Of a stretch of 64,000 nucleotides of DNA, positions 26,353-35,486 are shown piece by piece. The first letter of the stretch is position 1; the number at the start of each line of letters is the position of its first letter. The notes below the pieces were generated by a model. The model saw only the letters and a program-made list of their open reading frames with translations. It was not told the DNA's origin and did no database searches. This stretch comes from Nafulsella turpanensis ZLM-10 (GTDB lineage: Bacteria > Bacteroidota > Bacteroidia > Cytophagales > Cyclobacteriaceae), in the NCBI RefSeq assembly GCF_000346615.1, contig NZ_ANNU01000036.1, positions 33,672 through 97,671 of the forward strand, written 5' to 3'. A program made the position numbers and the translations under genes.

Positions 26353-28269
26353 TTATTTTTCGTTGTCCTCGTCTTCTTTAGCGTTCTTGGCAGTCTGCTC
26401 AACTTTATCAGCATTGTCAAGAGTATCATCCGCTAATTCAGATTTTCCAGCGGCTTTTGGAGAAGATTCCTGGCTTCCGCCACCCGACATCTGCTCTTTC
26501 AGGTTCGCCAGGGCATCGAGGTCGCCAAGAGTAGCGCTGGAAGCATCCGGAGCGGCAGAAGCAGCTCTTTTCTTGGTAGCACCTGCACCACTGCTCTTAG
26601 GAGCAGCTTTCTTAGCGGTCGATTTCTTCACTTCTTCATCCTCGCGGTAGGTAGCAGTGTGAGAAAGAACGATACGCTTATCCTCTTTAGAGAACTCCAT
26701 TACTTTAAAGTCCATGGTTTCGCCTACTTCAGCTTTGCCATCGTCTTCTTTCTGGAGGTTCTTGTTAAGGGCAAAACCTTCGATACCGTAAGGAAGCTCA
26801 AGCACTGCACCCTTATCATTTTTGCTGATGATGGTACACTTATGCTCAGAACCTGGCGTAAAGATGGTTTCGAAAGTATCCCATGGATTTTCTTCCAGCT
26901 GCTTATGGCCAAGTGCTAAACGCTTGTTCTCCACATCCAGCTCCAATACCTTCACTTCAAGCTCTTCACCTACTTTGATAAACTCAGATGGGTGCTTGAT
27001 TTTCTTGGTCCAGCTCAGGTCAGATACGTGTACAAGACCGTCGATACCTTCTTCCAGCTCGATAAACAGGCCGAAGTTAGTCAGGTTACGTACAATACCG
27101 GTGTGTTTGGTACCAATAGCATATTTAGTAAGGATATCGCTCTTCGTCCATGGATCATCAGTCAGCTGCTTCATGCCCAGTGACATTTTACGATCCTCAC
27201 GGTCAAGAGTCAACACGATAGCATCAAGCTCGTCGCCTACTTTAATAAAGTCCTGAGGATTGCGCAGGTGCTGGCTCCAGCTCATTTCACTTACGTGAAT
27301 CAGTCCTTCAACGCCCGGCATAATTTCGAGGAATGCACCGTAGTCGGCTACATTAACGATTTTACCGCTTACTTTAGAACCAACCTGAATATCTTCTGTA
27401 AGAGAATCCCATGGATGAGGCGTCAGTTGCTTCATACCCAGCGAGATACGCTTCTTGTCGTCGTCGAAGTCGAGCACTACCACGTTCACCTTCTCGTCCA
27501 GGTTCAATACCTCTTCCGGATGGTTGATACGTCCCCAGCTGATATCGGTGATGTGCAGCAGGCCGTCTACGCCACCAAGGTCGATGAACACACCAAAGTT
27601 GGTCATGTTCTTGATTACACCTTCCAGTACCTGTCCTTTTTCCAGGTTTTCCAGAATCTGTGCTTTTTGTTTCTCCAGATCTTTCTCGATCAGGACTTTG
27701 TGCGAAACCACCACGTTGTCGTTCGAGTAATTAATCTTAATTACTTTCACTTCCATTTTCTTACCCACGAAAACATCGAAGTCGCGGATAGGCTTCACAT
27801 CAATCTGAGAGCCAGGCAGGAACGCCTCTACTCCGTAAATATCAACGATAAGACCACCTTTGGTTCTTCTCTTCACTACACCTTCGATTACTTTGTCGTT
27901 ATCGAGGGCATCCTGAATAGTTTCCCAGGCCTTAACGATTTTTGCTTTTCTTCTTGAAAGCACCAGCTGACCGTTGGCATTTTCCTGCTCTTCAATGAAT
28001 ACTTCCACTTCGTCGCCGAGCTTCAGCTCAGGCAAATCGCGAAATTCATTGACAGCCACAAGACCATCTGATTTAAAGCCGATGTTAAGGATAACATCGC
28101 GGTCGTTAATGCCAACAACCGTACCTTTTACTACTTCCTTCTCGGTAATAGTGGTAAGGGTGTTTTCGTACATTTGGGCGAGTTCCTCTTTTTTCTTTTT
28201 AGAGTACCCTTCTCCAAAACCTTTGGTTTCGAAGCTTTCCCAGTCAAACTCTTCTGGAGTATTTGCCAT
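26353..28269 (-). CDS. rpsA: 30S ribosomal protein S1
   Basis: A 638-residue protein with six S1 RNA-binding repeats (OB folds). Repeats 3-6 are very regular, each with a GVFIDLGGVDGLLH-like core followed by GMKQL or GHKQL. S1 binds mRNA and delivers it to the 30S subunit. The C-terminal ~90 residues are an Ala/Lys/Ser/Glu-rich disordered tail. I chose ATG 28269 (MANTPEEFDW), the usual Bacteroidota start; an ATG at 28296 would add nine residues. A monocistronic unit with its own terminator and a structured leader. Confidence 0.95.
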   Translation of the reverse strand: MANTPEEFDWESFETKGFGEGYSKKKKEELAQMYENTLTTITEKEVVKGTVVGINDRDVILNIGFKSDGLVAVNEFRDLPELKLGDEVEVFIEEQENANGQLVLSRRKAKIVKAWETIQDALDNDKVIEGVVKRRTKGGLIVDIYGVEAFLPGSQIDVKPIRDFDVFVGKKMEVKVIKINYSNDNVVVSHKVLIEKDLEKQKAQILENLEKGQVLEGVIKNMTNFGVFIDLGGVDGLLHITDISWGRINHPEEVLNLDEKVNVVVLDFDDDKKRISLGMKQLTPHPWDSLTEDIQVGSKVSGKIVNVADYGAFLEIMPGVEGLIHVSEMSWSQHLRNPQDFIKVGDELDAIVLTLDREDRKMSLGMKQLTDDPWTKSDILTKYAIGTKHTGIVRNLTNFGLFIELEEGIDGLVHVSDLSWTKKIKHPSEFIKVGEELEVKVLELDVENKRLALGHKQLEENPWDTFETIFTPGSEHKCTIISKNDKGAVLELPYGIEGFALNKNLQKEDDGKAEVGETMDFKVMEFSKEDKRIVLSHTATYREDEEVKKSTAKKAAPKSSGAGATKKRAASAAPDASSATLGDLDALANLKEQMSGGGSQESSPKAAGKSELADDTLDNADKVEQTAKNAKEDEDNEK

Positions 28270-28620
28270 AAAAATTAGCAGCTCATTTAATTGCAACCGG
28301 CTCTAGAGCCATTAAACCGGCTGTTTTTAGTTTTACATAATTCCGGAAAACAATATTCCGGAACCCGCCCAATTGAACGGACTGCAAAAATAATAAAATG
28401 TCTACAGAATTGCATTTTTTATTTCAATTTTTCAGGCAAAAAACTTAGTTTGGCAGATTATATACTTGTTTTTACCTATTTATCCTCCAGGTCTTCTTTA
28501 GCATAAGCCTGCTACGACAGGAGATTAGCTGCTCCCCAAGGGAACATTCATGGAGGAAACAGGTATATACTCAGATACAGATTTAAGTTAAACGACCAAC
28601 ATTAAAACTATTTTTATGCT
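28270..28620. other. Divergent rpsA-terC intergenic region with palindromic leader
   Basis: 351 bases. The rpsA-proximal part contains two copies of the palindrome TTCCGGAA (28341-28348 and 28356-28363) and two copies of AACCGGCT (28295-28302 and 28315-28322), the first of which continues into GGCTCTAGAGCC. These could fold in the rpsA mRNA leader. I see no yybP-ykoY manganese riboswitch ahead of terC. Confidence 0.55.
28385..28392 (-). promoter_or_regulatory. Candidate -7 element of the rpsA promoter
   Basis: On the minus strand this reads TATTTTTG, an exact match to the Bacteroidota -7 consensus TAnnTTTG. Transcription would start near 28378, giving a leader of about 110 nt that contains the palindromes. 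No good -33 TTTG was found at the expected spacing. Confidence 0.4.
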
Positions 28621-29364
28621 ATGGAAGAACTGCTAACCGCCAGCGGGCTTGTCAGCTTTTTATCGCTTACCCTCATGGAAGTTGTTCTGGGTATCGACAA
28701 CATTGTTTTTATTTCCATTCTTGTTGCCCGTCTGCCCGAGGAACAGCAGGGGAAAGGCCGAATGATTGGTATCGGGCTGGCACTCCTTATAAGGGTGGCC
28801 CTGTTATTTGCTATCGCATGGCTGATAGGCGCTTCGGAACCCCTGTTTGAAGTATTGGGTATGGCCTTCAGTATCCGTGACCTCATCCTGATTGCAGGAG
28901 GATTGTTTCTGCTGTATAAAAGCACCTCTGAAATACACCACAAACTGGAAGGCGAGGAAGAGTCTAATAAGGAGGTAAAAGTAGTGAGCTTTAGCGGAGT
29001 AATCACTCAGATTGTCCTCCTGGACATCGTGTTCAGCTTTGACTCCATTCTTACCGCTATCGGTCTTGTAGATGATATTATGGTAATGGTGATTGCCGTA
29101 ATTATTGCCATGGGCGTAATGCTTCTGGCTGCGAAGTCTATCAGTTCCTTTATTGAAAAGCACCCTACCGTAAAAATGCTGGCACTCTCTTTCCTGCTCC
29201 TTATTGGCGTGATGCTGGTACTGGAAGGTTTTGAAGTGCACATTCCAAAGTTTGCCATTTACTTTGCCATCTTCTTCTCCCTCTTCGTAGAGTTCCTCAA
29301 CATTAGAACAAAAAAGAAGAAAGATGCAAAGCCGGTTCACCTGCACCAGCAGTACAAGGAATAA
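28621..29364 (+). CDS. TerC-family integral membrane protein
   Basis: A 247-residue protein with about seven hydrophobic helices and the TerC signatures MEVVLGIDNIVFISI near the N-terminus and LLDIVFSFDSILTAIGL in the middle. The paired acidic residues of these motifs lie in the membrane. Family members export Mn2+ or metallate secreted enzymes, and were first linked to tellurite resistance. The C-terminus is basic (KKKKDAK). Single gene with its own terminator. Confidence 0.9.
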   Translation: MEELLTASGLVSFLSLTLMEVVLGIDNIVFISILVARLPEEQQGKGRMIGIGLALLIRVALLFAIAWLIGASEPLFEVLGMAFSIRDLILIAGGLFLLYKSTSEIHHKLEGEEESNKEVKVVSFSGVITQIVLLDIVFSFDSILTAIGLVDDIMVMVIAVIIAMGVMLLAAKSISSFIEKHPTVKMLALSFLLLIGVMLVLEGFEVHIPKFAIYFAIFFSLFVEFLNIRTKKKKDAKPVHLHQQYKE

Positions 29365-29395
29365 GAATCAGATTATTTCTAACCTAAAGAGGCTG

Positions 29396-29427
29396 CCCTT
29401 TAACAGGGACAGCCTCTTTTTTTACAC
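29396..29427 (+). terminator. Terminator of terC
   Basis: A long stem (AGAGGCTGCCCT with AGGGACAGCCTCT, one bulge) with a TTAAC loop is followed by a run of seven T, about 30 bases past the stop codon. Confidence 0.9.
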
Positions 29428-29523
29428 TGGGTGGGCAACTAAAATAAACGTTTAATATGGTTAAGACAGTAAAGAGCCTGGACAGAAATGCTTTACTACT
29501 ATGATTTTATTCAACAGTAATGA

Positions 29524-30825
29524 TTAGTGGCTGGTGGCAGAATAGGTCTCTTTCTGCGGCATTTGCTTATACGGACTTTTCTTTTCCAGTTCATGGAAGG
29601 TTTTGACAAACTCCCGGGCTACCGCCTGCCAGTCGTACATTCTGGCCGCTTTCTCCCGGGGAAAAGGCTTTACTTCCTCCCCTTCCAGAATGGATTTAAA
29701 TACTTCCGCCCACTGTTCATAATCGAAGGGCTCGATAAGTTTACCACACCCATTCTTCTCCAGCTCTTCAGCCACATTGGCTATTTTGGTTATAAGAACA
29801 GGGGTACCACAGGCAATGGCCTTCATGGCAGCAACAGGCCCCCCTTCTGAGATGGAGGTATGGACGAAAAGATCCGAAGCACAATAATGCCTCCGCAGGT
29901 CGTCGCCTGTTAAATAGCCGACAAAGCGAATTTTATCCTGTGCCAGCAGGTCTTTTGCCTTTTCTTTTAAATAAGCTTCATATTCCGGTGTGCCATGACC
30001 GGAGACCAGCAGCAGGAAATCGTACTGTTTACTAAGGGGGGTCAGTACCTCCATTAGCTTGTCGAGCTGTTTAATAGGAATCAGCAGTGAGGAAGTAAAG
30101 AAAATTTTCTTGTCCGCAGGCAGGTTCAAGGCTTTACGGGCTTCCTGCTTTTCCATTGGTTTCCACACATCGAACTCACAGCCGGAAGTAAGCTTTTCAA
30201 TCGGACCATCGTACATTTTTTCAAGGTCATCGAGGTAAAAGCTGTTTTGTACCATTACCGAGTCAATGTTACCGATAAGCTTTTTAACTTTCAGGTGTTT
30301 CAGGTAATAACTAAGAGCAGCCGGCACATTTTTCCTGACTTTAAATATCTGGTTTTTGGGCAGGTACAGCGTCCCCCTGAAAGTCTGCAGAATGGGTAGC
30401 TCCGGGCACTTTTCCAGAATTTCAAGATTGATGTGACAGAAGTCGCCATTCAGGTTTATGATTACCGGATGCTCCTGTGCATATTTTTTCAGAAAACTGA
30501 TCAAAACCCGCGAAGAAATAGCTTTACGCAGCTTTAACCCATGCAGTTCATTTACATCTTCTGCCGGAAAAAGCCGATGCACCAAACCATCCTCAAAACG
30601 GTGGCTGTACATTTTATCAGCCCGGTAATCCGGCTGCCAAACCTCATACTCAAATTCGTCTGTTACTTTTAGTATTTCCTCTCCCAGTTTATCCGGAATT
30701 TCATTTCGGTATATTCCAACCCATTGCCCGTCGGGGGTATCCCAGTTAACTTTCGGGCGTGGCTTATCCTGCAGGTAATCGTAGTCCGGCTTGTGCGGGA
30801 GAATATTGATTATGCGTGTCTTCAT
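29524..30825 (-). CDS. Glycosyltransferase family 4
   Basis: A 433-residue GT-B fold glycosyltransferase. The C-terminal half carries the GT4 (Glycos_transf_1) pattern: FTSSLLIPIKQLDKLM, DKIRFVGYLTGDDL, and SEGGPVAAMKAIACGTPVL with the Glu that contacts the nucleotide-sugar phosphate. The N-terminal half is more divergent. No membrane helices. It adds a sugar from an activated donor to a lipid-linked glycan at the cytoplasmic face. It is the first minus-strand gene at the left edge of the polysaccharide locus. Donor and acceptor unknown. Confidence 0.88.
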   Translation of the reverse strand: MKTRIINILPHKPDYDYLQDKPRPKVNWDTPDGQWVGIYRNEIPDKLGEEILKVTDEFEYEVWQPDYRADKMYSHRFEDGLVHRLFPAEDVNELHGLKLRKAISSRVLISFLKKYAQEHPVIINLNGDFCHINLEILEKCPELPILQTFRGTLYLPKNQIFKVRKNVPAALSYYLKHLKVKKLIGNIDSVMVQNSFYLDDLEKMYDGPIEKLTSGCEFDVWKPMEKQEARKALNLPADKKIFFTSSLLIPIKQLDKLMEVLTPLSKQYDFLLLVSGHGTPEYEAYLKEKAKDLLAQDKIRFVGYLTGDDLRRHYCASDLFVHTSISEGGPVAAMKAIACGTPVLITKIANVAEELEKNGCGKLIEPFDYEQWAEVFKSILEGEEVKPFPREKAARMYDWQAVAREFVKTFHELEKKSPYKQMPQKETYSATSH

Positions 30826-30940
30826 CAGCTAATTAATTAAGTGCTTTCACAGTCCCTCACACCTCCTGTAACGGACACGGAAAGTCTGTAGAGAAAGCGG
30901 CAGAGCAAAGAGATTAATTTAATTCATTACCCCTTGCCTC

Positions 30941-31648
30941 TTAACGGGCCAGCACCATTAATGAAAAGCCACCCATTAACTTTACTGCAAAATCTTCATT
31001 GGCGCCAAACAATAGTTTGCGTGGCAATTTGGCAAGCTTACTCTTAAAGGTTTTACGTGGCAGCTCCAGAGAATCGGCGGTATAGAAGTAATCCATTATC
31101 TCATAACCGGTATCTTCAAGGGTAGCCAGGGCAGTTTCTTTCGTGTAGTAGTTAATATGCCCTACCGTGTTGCGGCCAGTCATAAACTTGTCCTGCAGAA
31201 TACCATTTATGGTAATATCGAGCGGAATGTGGAACACTTTATACTTCCCGCGACTCCGGAGCTTGCGCAGGAAGCTGAAAGAATCCTCCACGTGCTCGAA
31301 CACATCAATAGCCATTACAATATCAAATTTCACCTTCGGGTCTTCCTCCAGCAGGTCTTTCAGGTGGAATTTTATGCGGTCATTCTCGCGGGATTTGCTC
31401 AGCTCATAAGCCTGGGGAGAAATCTCATAGCCTTCGAATTTCACGTCCTGCGGCATTTTATAGGAAAGCTGCTTCAGTATTTCACCGGCTCCGCAACCTA
31501 CTTCACAAACACTGCTGTACTTCAGGTTATTTCTCTGGATAATTTTATAAATGTTGCCGGCTTTCCAGGGGGAATCGCTTACGTGCCAGTCCTGATTTTT
31601 TTTCAGGTACTCACCGGTTTCGTACATGTTGTCTTGTGCCATGATCAT
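30941..31648 (-). CDS. Class I SAM-dependent methyltransferase
   Basis: A 235-residue methyltransferase with the SAM-binding motif VCEVGCGAGEILKQL (near residue 43), an acidic strand-2 end (EGYEISPQAYELS), and FDIVMAIDVFEHVED (motif after strand 4). Two ATGs, at 31648 and 31642, are equally plausible starts; the longer is given. It lies in the polysaccharide locus, so O-methylation of a sugar or chain-end capping is likely, but this is inferred from context only. Confidence 0.85.
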   Translation of the reverse strand: MIMAQDNMYETGEYLKKNQDWHVSDSPWKAGNIYKIIQRNNLKYSSVCEVGCGAGEILKQLSYKMPQDVKFEGYEISPQAYELSKSRENDRIKFHLKDLLEEDPKVKFDIVMAIDVFEHVEDSFSFLRKLRSRGKYKVFHIPLDITINGILQDKFMTGRNTVGHINYYTKETALATLEDTGYEIMDYFYTADSLELPRKTFKSKLAKLPRKLLFGANEDFAVKLMGGFSLMVLAR

Positions 31649-31735
31649 GAATAAATATTTAAAAAAGTGGTTGAATAGGTCAATGGAAAAATTTAAAGCC
31701 TCATGAAGCTTTTATACATCAGCTTGTTCTGGTTT

Positions 31736-32845
31736 CTACTGCTTGTTTAATATAAAAACAGGATACTGACCCCAGCGGCCCAGAACTGAAGGAAACTTAT
31801 TCTCGAGCCAGTATATAAATGATGATACCTGGTTCCCGAACATCTTTTTCCTTAAAAAAGTATGGGAGAAGCTGCGGCTAATAGCGCTATACACTACCAA
31901 ACGGGCATTATATTGTTTTTTAACATGTTTGGAAAACCAGTCATAGTTCTGTTGCTGTACAAACAAATCTGGTCGGTCTGCTGTTTTCGGCCCTACCATT
32001 TTATTTGCCTTCCCACGAATTTGCTTGTAAAAATTAAGCACCGGTTTCCAAATCTTGAAAGCGGCTTTCATGAGTTCAGAGTCTCTCCAGGAATAAACGA
32101 TTACCGCCTGCTTCCCTGGCTTCAGCACTCTGTAAGATTCGGCCACTGCCTGTGTTTGCTGTGCCATAGGCACGTGATAAACGGTGTGCATGGAAATAAC
32201 CGCATCTATGCAATGGTCGGCAATAGGTATGCAGGTCATATCTCCCAGTATAAAAATTCCCCTGCCATCTAGCCGGGCGGCAGCTTCCTTTACTGCCAGT
32301 ATGGAAAAGTCCATACAAATCCTCAGTTTAAAGGATTGGGAATAAGTAAGGTATTCATCATTAGGAATGGCGCCGGAGGCTACATCAAGCAAATAATCTC
32401 CACTGCCCAGGTACTTATTGAGGCGAAGGTGGCAGCGGCTCCAGTATTTCTTGCTAACGGGCCGCCGATCTTCAAAAGTAACGGTATCTTTATAACTGCT
32501 GTCGTCTGATTTTTGCCAACCATAGTCGTCATAGAAGTCACGTACCTTCTTTTTATCATCAGCAAATTCCTCCGGTTTTACCTTCATGCCTTTCGTCGAG
32601 ATGGCACTGTCTGGCAGCATTTCAGCTACATATCCATCGGTAACGGGGTACACATATACTCCATCGGTCGTTACAAGCGCCTCTTTCAGGGGTTCCTCAA
32701 TTTTTTTTCCTTCCCTGTTCGAAATAGCTCCGGAGCGGATAGAATTATTCAGGCTTTCGAGCTCATCGGCAGTCATTTCCCTGATTTCTTCCCTACTAAC
32801 AGGGCAGCGTAAATTAGGAATGAAATTGCGCAAATGTTGGTCCAT
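31736..32845 (-). CDS. Methyltransferase with Trm112-like N-terminal region
   Basis: A 369-residue protein. Residues ~10-85 resemble a Trm112-like cap (LRCPVSREE ... TDGVYVYPVTDGYVAEML) but retain only one cysteine, so zinc binding looks lost. Residues ~150-260 are a class I SAM methyltransferase (LLDVASGAIP, then DMTCIPIADHCIDAVISMHTVYHV). A C-terminal ~90-residue region is unassigned. ATG 32845 gives MDQHLRNFIP, fitting the family; an upstream ATG at 33007 adds 54 residues without similarity to it. Target unknown, probably a sugar or small molecule tied to the glycan locus. Confidence 0.78.
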   Translation of the reverse strand: MDQHLRNFIPNLRCPVSREEIREMTADELESLNNSIRSGAISNREGKKIEEPLKEALVTTDGVYVYPVTDGYVAEMLPDSAISTKGMKVKPEEFADDKKKVRDFYDDYGWQKSDDSSYKDTVTFEDRRPVSKKYWSRCHLRLNKYLGSGDYLLDVASGAIPNDEYLTYSQSFKLRICMDFSILAVKEAAARLDGRGIFILGDMTCIPIADHCIDAVISMHTVYHVPMAQQTQAVAESYRVLKPGKQAVIVYSWRDSELMKAAFKIWKPVLNFYKQIRGKANKMVGPKTADRPDLFVQQQNYDWFSKHVKKQYNARLVVYSAISRSFSHTFLRKKMFGNQVSSFIYWLENKFPSVLGRWGQYPVFILNKQ

Positions 32846-33231
32846 ATAAAAAATCGTTCTTTGAAAAAATTTTGCGTCGGTAGAGTAATAAGAAGTTGGA
32901 ATCTCTGTCATACATAAAACAGCATGACCGGAAGTTCGATATAGATAACGCTGATTAATAAAGAAGGTTTTGAAGAGTGGAGAAAAGGATTTAATCTTCT
33001 TTTTCATTACCTGACCAGTTGTCTAATCATGGAAAGCCATGGGTGGCACAACAGAATAGCTCCTTCATTTAGAAACCTCCGCTTAAAAAAAACGTAAATC
33101 GTAGCCAGAACGTCATGCATTAACAGCTACTTTTGCCGGACTGTTGTAATGCAGTTAAAGTATTAGTATTTTAAACATATCCCAAGAAGGTCCCGTTAAT
33201 AATTTAAGCACTGCCTTAACCATTTTTTTAA
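32846..33231. other. Divergent intergenic region
   Basis: 386 bases between the methyltransferase (minus) and the type IX-sorted protein (plus). An open stretch continues upstream of the methyltransferase start but looks noncoding. No clear promoter motif or RNA. Confidence 0.45.
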
Positions 33232-34989
33232 ATGAACTTTAAATATTTTTTTGCGCCGTTTCTTGTCTGCCTTCTTATTGCCAGCCAGGCCAGAGGGCAA
33301 ACAGCTATCGCAGATTTTAAGTTTGAAGACACTTCTGATGTGCCTGCTTCCCTGCTGAAGAATTCAGTGGATGGAAGGGAAAATGCGATAGGCATCCATG
33401 CAAATGCCAAAGGAAAAGATGGAGGCGTTTATGTTGTACAGGATCCTTCCACTGCCCAGGACGAAAATTTAGATTTGCAGGTTCCTCTGAGTTTAGTCAG
33501 TGGAGACACTACCCTTTACCTTGAGTGGGAAATTGCCATTCAGGAAGATAACGCATGGCTAATGAGTATTGCCCAGGAGGAAGAAGGTTTTATTTCCGGG
33601 ATATACCATAATAAAGATAAGGGATTTAGAGTTCGGTACTCCACTCAGGCAGATGCCGGTTCCGAACCGGTACATTATGAAACCGGATGGCCGCAGGATG
33701 GGCAAGCCCCAATTATTCCGCCCTTGGAAACAGGCGTAGTTTCTGTAGTGGGGTTTTACTATAATAAGGATGAAGGAATTGCCTATTTATATGTAAATGG
33801 AGATATTGTGTGGCAAACTACCGATAGTGGCTTCACTCCTACTCCAGGAGCTAGCTTATACTGGCGCACAGACCAGGATTATTTTACTGTGGCAAGTGGA
33901 GCAAATGGCGGAGGCCAGGACACACCTTTTCTCTTTAACTTCCGCATTGCAACAGAAGCCTGTTATGTTGCTCCACCACAATTAGCTTCTGAAACAGTTA
34001 ATATCTGCACAGGCGAAACCGCAACCTTAACTGCCTCTGGTGGTGAGGCTGGCAGCTACCGCTGGTACACCAGCAATGAACCAGATGCGGCACCCATTAC
34101 AGATGAAACAGGAATGCCCGTGACGGGAGCAATCTATGAAACACCCAACCTGCAGGAAACAACAACTTATTATGTGGCCATTAAAGGAGAGGAATGCGAC
34201 AGCTATAAAGAGGCTGTAGAAGTTATCGTGCAGGAAAAACCAGTGCTTAGTGCCGTAGAGGTTAGCCGTTGCGGCCCGGGAGAGGTAACAGTTACTTTTC
34301 CTGCTACGGATGATGGTACCTCCTATAACTGGTACAGCTCTAAGGATAAATCGACTTTACTGGAAAAAGGCTCTACTTCTTACTCCTTCACAGCAAATAG
34401 TGATACAGCTATTTACGCAATGGCTGTAAGAGGCTCCTGTACCAGTGGCGATCCGGAAAGAATTCCGATTAAGGTAAATCCCCTGCCAACCATCGACGCC
34501 GGGCCTGACCGAACTATTTTAAAAGGTGAGCGCGTTCAACTCTCTGCCCAATACGATGTGGATTCAATTAGCAGTGTTCAGTGGAGTCCTTCTGCCGGAT
34601 TGGATGTAACCTCCTCACCAAGCCCCTGGACGGCTTCTACCAATACTATAACTTACACAATTACCGGCACCACTCCTGCTGGCTGTACCGTTTCAGACTC
34701 TGTCACTATAACCGTGATTGATGAGTTTCCTGTTACCAATGCTTTTTCTCCAAACCAGGATGGCCTCAATGATACATGGAAGATCCATAACCTCGACAGG
34801 AATTATCCGGATAGTGAAGTGATGGTATACAACAACTGGGGAAACCAGGTATTTTACTCCAAAGGCTATCCTTCCGAATGGGATGGAACCTTCAATGGAA
34901 AAGTGCTTCCTCCCGGCACCTATTATTACACCATCATTTTAAACGATACGCACGAACCGCTGAGGGGCTCCCTGATGATTGTAAAATAA
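33232..34989 (+). CDS. Secreted protein with gliding-motility C-terminal (CHU_C) type IX sorting domain
   Basis: A 585-residue secreted protein. Signal peptide 1-22 (ends ARGQ). Residues ~25-240 resemble a concanavalin/LamG-like jelly roll. Two Ig-like domains with paired cysteines follow (~250-335 and ~338-415; NICTGETATLTASGG is typical of Ig-like domains in these proteins), then a PKD-like domain (~420-500). The last ~85 residues are the CHU_C domain (VTNAFSPNQDGLNDTW, VYNNWGNQVFYSKGY, LPPGTYYYTI), which directs export by the type IX system and surface attachment. Probably an adhesin-like surface protein. It is the only plus-strand gene within the glycan locus. Confidence 0.9.
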   Translation: MNFKYFFAPFLVCLLIASQARGQTAIADFKFEDTSDVPASLLKNSVDGRENAIGIHANAKGKDGGVYVVQDPSTAQDENLDLQVPLSLVSGDTTLYLEWEIAIQEDNAWLMSIAQEEEGFISGIYHNKDKGFRVRYSTQADAGSEPVHYETGWPQDGQAPIIPPLETGVVSVVGFYYNKDEGIAYLYVNGDIVWQTTDSGFTPTPGASLYWRTDQDYFTVASGANGGGQDTPFLFNFRIATEACYVAPPQLASETVNICTGETATLTASGGEAGSYRWYTSNEPDAAPITDETGMPVTGAIYETPNLQETTTYYVAIKGEECDSYKEAVEVIVQEKPVLSAVEVSRCGPGEVTVTFPATDDGTSYNWYSSKDKSTLLEKGSTSYSFTANSDTAIYAMAVRGSCTSGDPERIPIKVNPLPTIDAGPDRTILKGERVQLSAQYDVDSISSVQWSPSAGLDVTSSPSPWTASTNTITYTITGTTPAGCTVSDSVTITVIDEFPVTNAFSPNQDGLNDTWKIHNLDRNYPDSEVMVYNNWGNQVFYSKGYPSEWDGTFNGKVLPPGTYYYTIILNDTHEPLRGSLMIVK

Positions 34990-35486
34990 ATTTGTTGTGT
35001 CGCTTTATTTTCAGAAGCTCGGCTGAGCTGGATCATCATTTCATAATTCCCCGGCCGGATAATGCTGTACAAAACGGGTGAAGCATAAAAGGCTTCCCTC
35101 CTTCCTCAGATCAGGAGTTAAAAAAATTCACTCACTCGCTCAGGCCACCCTTAAATGTATGTACCTGCCCGGGGGAGCCTTGAAGTTTCGTACATGATGC
35201 CAGGTAGATTTTATTCCTGCAGTATGGCTAGCTACATTGCCTATACTTTCATCACCTGTCTTTACTCAGCATAAAAGGCTAAATATTCTTAAGCCTCTTC
35301 GATGAATAAGTCCTGACCGCTAATTGCTTTTTCGGAAAATCTTTACATACAGCAGATGGAAAGCTCAAGCAATTTTCTGGCTGATGTAGAAATGGAAGAA
35401 CCCGTAACCCAGACGATAGGCGCAGATAAAACAAAAGCGCAGGAACCATAAATTTCTGCGCTTTTAAGGTATGGCAAAAGCAAATA
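34990..35486. other. Convergent intergenic region
   Basis: 497 bases between the type IX-sorted gene and the minus-strand glycan operon. It holds the terminator at 35424-35465. A 104-codon minus-strand frame here overlaps the end of the glycosyltransferase gene and has no recognisable domain. Nothing else was seen. Confidence 0.5.
35424..35465 (-). terminator. Terminator of the glycan operon
   Basis: A perfect 10-bp stem (35433-35442 AAAAGCGCAG with 35456-35465 CTGCGCTTTT), with a TTTTGTTTT tract on the minus strand, lies 22 bases past the stop of the last gene in the 35487-42488 run. Confidence 0.85.

Noticed and set aside
26659..28306. Several long plus-strand frames antisense to rpsA
   Set aside because: They are shadows of the biased rpsA codons; no domains, and rpsA on the minus strand is unambiguous.
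28500..28620. Possible yybP-ykoY manganese riboswitch upstream of terC
   Set aside because: A GGGGAGCAGC stretch exists only on the opposite strand, and the remaining conserved parts are absent.
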